DNA from: Rothia halotolerans
Lineage (GTDB): Bacteria; Actinomycetota; Actinomycetes; Actinomycetales; Micrococcaceae
Direction of reading: 5' to 3'
DNA: 64,000 bases
NCBI RefSeq assembly: GCF_004136635.1
Contig: NZ_NOIU01000004.1
Span: 62,001 to 126,000 of the forward strand
Shown: positions 58,539-64,000 of the stretch, piece by piece
How the letters are laid out: the number at the start of each line of letters is the position of its first letter
Numbering within the stretch: the first letter of the stretch is position 1
Made by a program: the position numbers and the translations under genes
The notes under the pieces: generated by a model
Databases searched by the model: none
Seen by the model: only the letters and a program-made list of their open reading frames with translations
Told to the model about the DNA's origin: nothing

Positions 58539-61452
58539 CACGGCGTGCCCCTTCCGGGTCGTAGAAGACGTGGGAGGTGATCTCCACGTCGATCAGGGTG
58601 TCCCCCACGGGCGCCTTGACGATCTCGCCCATGCGGTTGCGTCCGTTCTTGACCAGGGCCAGCCCGAAGGGACGGTCCATGGTCGCGGAGAGGTAGGAGG
58701 AGGTGACGTGCCCGAGCATCGGGACGGGGCCCGCCTCGGGGGTGACGGGGGTGTCGGCCGCGATCAGCTGCGCTCCCTCGTCCAGCCGGGTCTTCCCGTC
58801 CACGGGCAGGACGCCGACCAGGTGCTTCCGATCCGGCCGCGCGGTGTCCGCGCGCTGGAAGGAGCGCTTGCCGATGCAGTCCTTGAGCTTCGAGACCGCC
58901 CATTCCATCCCGGCGTCGTGCGGGGTGACCGTGCCGTCGGTGTCCTGGCCGATGATGATCAGGCCCTTCTCCGCGCGCAGCACGTGCATGGTCTCGGTGC
59001 CGTAGGGGGTGATGCCGAACTCGGCGCCGGCCTCGCGCACCAGCTCCCACGTGGAGCGGCCGTAGAAGTTCTCCACGTTGATCTCGAAGGCGAGCTCGCC
59101 GGAGAAGGAGACGCGGCAGACCCGGGCGGGCACCCCGTTGGAGAGCACCGTCTCCCGGAAGGCCATGAACGGGAAGGCCTCGTTGGAGACGTCCAGCTCC
59201 GGCAGGATCCTGGCGACGACGTCGCGGGACCTCGGCCCGACCACGGCCACCGTGTTCCACTGCTCGGTGACCGAGGTGAAGACGACGTCGAGGTCCGGCC
59301 ACTCCGTCTGGTGCCACTCCTCGAGCCAGTCCAGCACCTTCGCGGCGCCGCCGGTGGTGGTGGTCATCAGGAACCGGTCCTCGGCGATGCGCAGGGTCAC
59401 GCCGTCGTCGAAGAGCATGCCGTCCGGGGTGCACATCAGGCCGTAGCGGCCCTTGCCCACCGCGAGCTTGGCGAAGCCGTTGGTGTAGACGCGGTTGAGG
59501 AACGTGGGGGCGTCTGCCCCCCGGATCTCGATCTTGCCCAGGGTGGAGACGTCCTGCATGCCCACGGAGTCCCGCACGGCCGCGCACTCCCGGAGCACCG
59601 CGGCGTCGAGGTCCTCCCCCTCCTGGGGGTAGTACCAGGGGCGCTTCCACTGGCCGACGTCCTCGAACTCGGCGCCCGCCGCCACGTGCAGCGGGTGCAT
59701 GTTGGTGGCCCGGGCGGGATCGAAGAGCTGGCCGCGGCGCCGGCCGGCCAGCGCCGCGAAGGGCACCGGCGCGAAGGGGGCGCGGAAGGTGGTGGGGCCG
59801 ATGGCGGAGGGGTCCGGGAGGTCGAAGACCGCGGCCATGACCCCCAGGGCGGGCACGCCCGAGGTCTTGCCCTGGTCCTGGGCCGTGGAGATCGAGGTGT
59901 ACCGCTTGATGTGCTCGGCGGAGCGCATCCCGGCCCCGATGGCGCGCATGACGTCGGCCACCGTCTGATCCCGCTGCAGGTCCACGAAGTGGGTCTCCCA
60001 CTCGCCGGGCACGCCCGTGCGTCCCGGAACCAGCCAGAGGGGACGGGACGAGGCGCTGATCGTGCCCTCCCGGGAGTCGGCCGCCGCGGAGGGGACCATG
60101 AGCGGGGCGTGCAGCCCGCCGTCGGCCGCCGCCCGGTGACCGGCCTGCGCGCCCTCCGCCAGCGCCTCGGCCAGGGAGAGCGAGCCGTTGAGCGCCCCCG
60201 CCGTGAACTGACCTCGCACGGGGGCCTCGGGGACGAAGCCGTCGATCTCGGCGCTCCAGATCAGGGCGCCCTGCCGCTGCGAGTGCAGGTGCACCACGGG
60301 GGAGTGGCCGCCGGAGACCGCCAGCAGGTCCGCGGAGAGGGCCTCCGGCTCGCCGGTGAGGCGTCCCTCGGCGTCGATCCCGCTGACCACCACCCGCTCC
60401 AGGCGGGCGGACCCGGCGCCGCCCTCCGTGCCGACGACGGCGGACCCGAAGATCCCGCGGGCTCCGGAGGCCTCCAGCGCCTCGGCGGCCCGGGCCGTGG
60501 GCTCGGGCCGGGAGTCGATGACCGCTGCGATCCCGACGCCGGCCCGGTGCAGGTCCCGCACCAGGTCGTAGGCGGTGTCGTTGGTGGTGGCGATGGCGAT
60601 CCGCTGGCCGGCGGCGACGCCGTACCTGTTGAGGTAGGTGCGCACGGCCGAGGCGAGCATGATGCCCGGCCGGTCGTTCTCCGCGAAGACGATCGGCCGC
60701 TCGTGCGCGCCGGTGGCCAGGACGACCCGCCCCGCCCTGATGTGCCAGACGCGCTGCCGGGAGACGCCCGGCAGGTCGGCGTCGAGGTGGTCCGTGCGGT
60801 TCTGCACGGCGACGACGTAGTTGGAGTCGTACGAGCCGATGGCTGTGGTCCGGCGCAGGTAGGTGAAGTCCTCCGCCGCGCGGAGCCGCTCGACGGTCCT
60901 GCCGCACCAGGCGACGGCGTCCTCCCCGTCGATCTCCTCGTCCCGGGTGGAGAGGAGGAAGCCGCCGGGCTGGGGCTGGTCGTCGATCAGGAAGATGCGG
61001 GCCCCGGCCTTGGAGGCCTCACGGGCGGCGGCGATGCCCGCCGGGCCGGCGCCGATCACCACGACGTCGGCGTGGACGTACTTGCGGTCGTACTCGGCGT
61101 CGTCCCCCGCGGGGTCCAGCTGGCCCATGCCCTGCAGCCACCGGCCCTGCAGCCCCTCGGCCAGCTCGACCGTGGTGGCCGAGAGCATCGATTCCTCGGC
61201 GTGGCCGGGCCGGCGGGCGGCCAGGTGGATCAGGGCGTTGGGCTCCTCGACGCCCGCGGAGAGGAAGCCCCGGGGCCGGGCGAGGTAGAGGGAGGGGCCG
61301 CACTCGAGGGCGTCCTCGGCGAGCAGGGCGCTGGTCAGGGTGTCGCCGCGCAGACCGGTCCGCGGGGTGCCGTCGACGGTGAAGGAGAGGGTCTCCTCGC
61401 GGTCGACGCTGTGGCCGGGGGCGCGATCGGGGCTCAGGCGTGAGGCGGTCAT
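58531..61452 (-). CDS. soxA: sarcosine oxidase subunit alpha
   Basis: A 973-residue large subunit. The N-terminal part has the 2Fe-2S-fold-like start ([23 protein letters not shown]) and a dinucleotide-binding domain ([16 protein letters not shown]). The C-terminal half (about 600-970) is an aminomethyltransferase/GcvT-like domain that binds tetrahydrofolate and traps the methyl carbon as 5,10-methylene-THF. The start overlaps the soxD stop (ATGA). Confidence 0.97.
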   Translation of the reverse strand: MTASRLSPDRAPGHSVDREETLSFTVDGTPRTGLRGDTLTSALLAEDALECGPSLYLARPRGFLSAGVEEPNALIHLAARRPGHAEESMLSATTVELAEGLQGRWLQGMGQLDPAGDDAEYDRKYVHADVVVIGAGPAGIAAAREASKAGARIFLIDDQPQPGGFLLSTRDEEIDGEDAVAWCGRTVERLRAAEDFTYLRRTTAIGSYDSNYVVAVQNRTDHLDADLPGVSRQRVWHIRAGRVVLATGAHERPIVFAENDRPGIMLASAVRTYLNRYGVAAGQRIAIATTNDTAYDLVRDLHRAGVGIAAVIDSRPEPTARAAEALEASGARGIFGSAVVGTEGGAGSARLERVVVSGIDAEGRLTGEPEALSADLLAVSGGHSPVVHLHSQRQGALIWSAEIDGFVPEAPVRGQFTAGALNGSLSLAEALAEGAQAGHRAAADGGLHAPLMVPSAAADSREGTISASSRPLWLVPGRTGVPGEWETHFVDLQRDQTVADVMRAIGAGMRSAEHIKRYTSISTAQDQGKTSGVPALGVMAAVFDLPDPSAIGPTTFRAPFAPVPFAALAGRRRGQLFDPARATNMHPLHVAAGAEFEDVGQWKRPWYYPQEGEDLDAAVLRECAAVRDSVGMQDVSTLGKIEIRGADAPTFLNRVYTNGFAKLAVGKGRYGLMCTPDGMLFDDGVTLRIAEDRFLMTTTTGGAAKVLDWLEEWHQTEWPDLDVVFTSVTEQWNTVAVVGPRSRDVVARILPELDVSNEAFPFMAFRETVLSNGVPARVCRVSFSGELAFEINVENFYGRSTWELVREAGAEFGITPYGTETMHVLRAEKGLIIIGQDTDGTVTPHDAGMEWAVSKLKDCIGKRSFQRADTARPDRKHLVGVLPVDGKTRLDEGAQLIAADTPVTPEAGPVPMLGHVTSSYLSATMDRPFGLALVKNGRNRMGEIVKAPVGDTLIDVEITSHVFYDPEGARRDG

Positions 61453-61766
61453 CGGGTGGTCCCTTCAGCGATGGTGCCGGTGGTCGGGCTCGCGGAGGAG
61501 GGCGGCTCCTCGCCGAGGCGATAGGTGGCCGAGAACTCGTAGGTGCGGGTGTCGCGGACGGCGTTGAACCATTTGCGGCATCCCATGGAGTGCATCCAGC
61601 GCTCGGTGAAGATGCCGCGCGGGTTGGCCCGGTAGAACAGGAACTCGGCCCATTCGGCGTCGGAGAGGTCGTAGGGGTCGATCGGGTACTCGACGTCGGC
61701 CTCGCCGCCGTAGTGGAACTCGATCTCGTCGCGGGGCCCGCAGTGGGGGCATTCGATGAGCAGCAT
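61449..61766 (-). CDS. soxD: sarcosine oxidase subunit delta
   Basis: A 105-residue zinc-binding subunit. Cys6, Cys9 (CPHCGPRDE), His59 and Cys63 (WMHSMGC) match exactly the zinc ligands described for bacterial SoxD. The core [16 protein letters not shown] is conserved. It overlaps soxA by 4 bp and follows soxB by 20 bp. Confidence 0.97.
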   Translation of the reverse strand: MLLIECPHCGPRDEIEFHYGGEADVEYPIDPYDLSDAEWAEFLFYRANPRGIFTERWMHSMGCRKWFNAVRDTRTYEFSATYRLGEEPPSSASPTTGTIAEGTTR

Positions 61767-61786
61767 GTGGGGTCTCCTCCCTTCCT

Positions 61787-63004
61787 TCAGTGGGCGACGG
61801 CGGCGGCGCCGTGCTCGTCGATGAGGTGTCCGGTCTCGAAGCGCTCGAGCACGAAGGGCTCGCTCAGCGGATGCGGGGTGCCGGTGGCGACGGTGTGGGC
61901 GAACGTGAGGCCCGCCGCGGGCGTGCCCTTGAACCCGCCGGTTCCCCACCCGCAGTTCACCGAGAGGCCCTCGACCTCGGTGGGGGAGATGATGGGGGAG
62001 GCGTCGAGGGTCGTGTCGACGATCCCGCCCCAGGTGCGCAGCAGATGCGCCCGGGCGAAGATCGGGAACAGCTCGACGGCGGCCGCCATCTGGTCCTCGA
62101 TGATGTGGAACCCGCCGCGCTGGCCGTAGCCGTTGAAGGAGTCGACGCCGGCGCCCATGACCAGCTCCCCCTTGTGCGCCTGGGAGACGTACACGTGGAT
62201 GTGGTTGGACATGACCACGGTGGGGTGCACGGGCTCGAACAGCTCCGAGACCAGGGCCTGCAGCGGCCGCGACTGGATGGGCAGGCGGACGCCCGCCATC
62301 TCGGCGAGGACCGAGGAGTGCCCGGCCACGGCGAGGCCGACCCGGTCCGAGTTGATGCGGCCCCGGTTCGTCTCGACGCCGACCACCCGGTTGCCGTCCT
62401 TGAGGAACCCGGTGACCTCGCAGTTCTGGATGATGTCCACGCCCATCCGGTCGCAGGCCCGCGCGAACGCCCAGGCCACGTGGTCGTGCTTGGCGATGCC
62501 GGCACGCGGCTGGTAGGTGGCGCCCATGACGGGGTAGCGGATGTCGTCCTCGATGTTGATGATCGGGCAGACGTCCTTGACCTGCTGGGGGTCCAGGTAC
62601 TCGGCGTCGACGCCGTTGAGCCGGTTGGCGTTGACCCGGCGCTTGGAGTCGCGCACCTCCTGCATCGTGTGGGCCACGTTCAGCACGCCGCGCTGCGAGA
62701 AGAGGAAGTCGTACTCCAGCTCCTCGGGCAGCTGCTCCCAGAGCTTCAGCGCCTGCTCGTAGATGGCGGAGGACTCGTCCCACAGGTAGTTCGAGCGGAT
62801 GATGGTGGTGTTGCGCGCCATGTTCCCGCCGGCGAGCCATCCGCGCTCCAGGATGGCGATGTTGCGCATGCCGTGTTCCTTGGCGAGGTAGTAGGCCGTC
62901 GCCAGGCCGTGGCCTCCGCCGCCGACGATGATCGCGTCGTACTGGGACTTCGGTTCGGGGTTGCGCCAGAGGAAGTCGGGGTGCTCCGGCAGTTTCTCGG
63001 CCAT
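61787..63004 (-). CDS. soxB: sarcosine oxidase subunit beta
   Basis: A 405-residue flavoprotein that oxidises sarcosine to glycine and a C1 unit. The FAD loop is [16 protein letters not shown]. His173 in [11 protein letters not shown] corresponds to the residue that carries covalent [17 protein letters not shown] near the end is the usual FAD-binding tail. The ATG is three bases after the glyA stop, with GGAG inside glyA. Confidence 0.97.
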   Translation of the reverse strand: MAEKLPEHPDFLWRNPEPKSQYDAIIVGGGGHGLATAYYLAKEHGMRNIAILERGWLAGGNMARNTTIIRSNYLWDESSAIYEQALKLWEQLPEELEYDFLFSQRGVLNVAHTMQEVRDSKRRVNANRLNGVDAEYLDPQQVKDVCPIINIEDDIRYPVMGATYQPRAGIAKHDHVAWAFARACDRMGVDIIQNCEVTGFLKDGNRVVGVETNRGRINSDRVGLAVAGHSSVLAEMAGVRLPIQSRPLQALVSELFEPVHPTVVMSNHIHVYVSQAHKGELVMGAGVDSFNGYGQRGGFHIIEDQMAAAVELFPIFARAHLLRTWGGIVDTTLDASPIISPTEVEGLSVNCGWGTGGFKGTPAAGLTFAHTVATGTPHPLSEPFVLERFETGHLIDEHGAAAVAH

Positions 63005-63007
63005 GCT

Positions 63008-64000
63008 TCAGGCTCCGATCGCGGTGGTGGCGGGGGTCAGGCTGGGGTAGAGGGGGTGCGCGTCGGCCAGGGCGCGCACGCGGTCCCGCAGGGGCTCGAG
63101 GAGCTGGGAGGGGACCTCCTCGTGCTCGGTGCCGAGGATCAGCAGCTCCGCGATGATGTCGGCGACCTCCTCGAAGGCCGCGTCGCCGAAGCCTCGGGTG
63201 GCCAGGGCCGGGGTCCCGATCCGCAGGCCGGAGGTGACCATGGGCGGGCGGGGGTCGAAGGGGACGGCGTTGCGGTTGACGGTGATGTCGATCCTGGACA
63301 GCAGGTCCTCGCCCCGCTTCCCGTCGAGGGAGGAGTTCCGCAGGTCCACGAGGACGAGGTGGACGTCCGTGCCCCCGGAGACGACGTCGATGCCGCGCTC
63401 GGTGACGTCGGAGCGGGTCAGCCGCCGCGCGAGGGCCTGCGCACCCGCCAGCGTGCGCTGCTGGCGCTCGGCGAACTCCGGGCTCCCGGCGATGCGGAAG
63501 GCGACCGCCTTGCCCGCGATCACGTGCTCGAGGGGCCCGCCCTGCTGGCCGGGGAAGACGGCCGAGTTGACCTTCTTGGCAACGTCGGGGTCGTTGGTGA
63601 TGATGAGCCCGCCCCGTGGGCCGCCCAGGGTCTTGTGGGTGGTGGTCGTGACGACGTGGGCGTGCGGGACCGGGCTGGGGTGCAGTCCCGCCGCGACCAG
63701 CCCGGCGAAGTGCGCCATGTCGACCATCAGGTACGCGCCGACCTCGTCGGCGATGGCCCGGAAGCGGGCGAAGTCGAGCGTGCGGGGGTAGGCGGACCAG
63801 CCGGCGACGATCAGCTGGGGCCGGTGCTCCCTGGCCAGCTCCTCGACACGGTCCATGTCGACGACGTGGCTCTCCTCGTCCACCCCGTAGCCGACCACGT
63901 GGTAGAGCTTCCCGGAGAAGTTCAGCTTCATGCCGTGGGTGAGGTGCCCGCCGTGCGCGAGGTTCAGGCCGAGGATCGTATCGCCCGGCGTGATGAGCGC
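63008..64000 (-). CDS. glyA: serine hydroxymethyltransferase (5' end outside the window)
   Basis: The 3' 330 codons of a PLP enzyme that interconverts glycine plus 5,10-methylene-THF with serine. The PLP lysine lies in [39 protein letters not shown] and [15 protein letters not shown] are family stretches. It heads the sarcosine operon and uses both products of sarcosine oxidase. The frame is open to the window edge, so the N-terminal 90-100 residues are missing. Confidence 0.97.
   Translation of the reverse strand, partial: ALITPGDTILGLNLAHGGHLTHGMKLNFSGKLYHVVGYGVDEESHVVDMDRVEELAREHRPQLIVAGWSAYPRTLDFARFRAIADEVGAYLMVDMAHFAGLVAAGLHPSPVPHAHVVTTTTHKTLGGPRGGLIITNDPDVAKKVNSAVFPGQQGGPLEHVIAGKAVAFRIAGSPEFAERQQRTLAGAQALARRLTRSDVTERGIDVVSGGTDVHLVLVDLRNSSLDGKRGEDLLSRIDITVNRNAVPFDPRPPMVTSGLRIGTPALATRGFGDAAFEEVADIIAELLILGTEHEEVPSQLLEPLRDRVRALADAHPLYPSLTPATTAIGA

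Overview
The window is a very GC-rich chromosome segment from an actinobacterium, most likely of the Micrococcales (Micrococcaceae-like). The evidence is the base composition, frequent GTG/TTG starts, Lsr2, ClpC with UVR, the short Rv2747-type ArgA, DisA-RadA, and the conserved order ppa - dacB - DUF2342 metalloprotease - tilS - hpt - ftsH - folE/P/B/K - DUF3180 - PH proteins - DUF2520 - panC - lysS - lsr2 - clpC. No rRNA, tRNA, CRISPR array or intact insertion sequence was recognised.

Region by region. 1-3 kb: a gene end, a cold-shock gene with a long leader, pyrophosphatase and a PBP4-type carboxypeptidase. 3-9 kb: an apparent insertion into the housekeeping order, made of a GH15 hydrolase, a divergent glucose-6-phosphate dehydrogenase-like protein and a secreted subtilase with four LGFP repeats. 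9-24 kb: tRNA, purine, folate and pantothenate genes with FtsH, LysRS, membrane PH-domain proteins and Lsr2. 24-33 kb: ClpC, ArgA, MutY, an anchored surface protein, DisA, RadA and an FUSC membrane protein.

33.4-50.6 kb can be read as a phosphorus-acquisition island. It contains PHO-box-preceded pstSCAB, a PiT transporter with its DUF47 partner, and a divergent aminophosphonate-type cluster: PhnX-like HAD hydrolase and GntR regulator on the minus strand, TIGR03364-type FAD oxidoreductase and a PhnSTUV-like ABC importer on the plus strand. Two paralogous aldehyde dehydrogenases flank that cluster. A multiply frameshifted DUF1801 pseudogene lies inside the island. The inferred route is import of an aminophosphonate, oxidative deamination to a phosphono-aldehyde, C-P cleavage to phosphate plus an aldehyde, and possibly aldehyde oxidation.

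50.7-57 kb: a divergent CPBP-like membrane protein, a sugar porter, an XRE regulator divergent from methionine aminopeptidase, a histidine phosphatase, a TetR regulator and a DJ-1/PfpI protein. 57-64 kb: a sarcosine-to-serine module on the minus strand, glyA (cut by the window end), soxBDAG and purU, which turns sarcosine into glycine and C1-folate and recycles the C1 units.

A recurring regulatory feature is a TAnnnT -10 element exactly 6 or 7 nt before the start codon (lysS, argA, disA, radA, the FUSC gene, the GntR gene, the CPBP gene, the XRE gene and the anchored surface protein gene), as expected for leaderless transcripts. Many genes end in long GC-rich hairpins.
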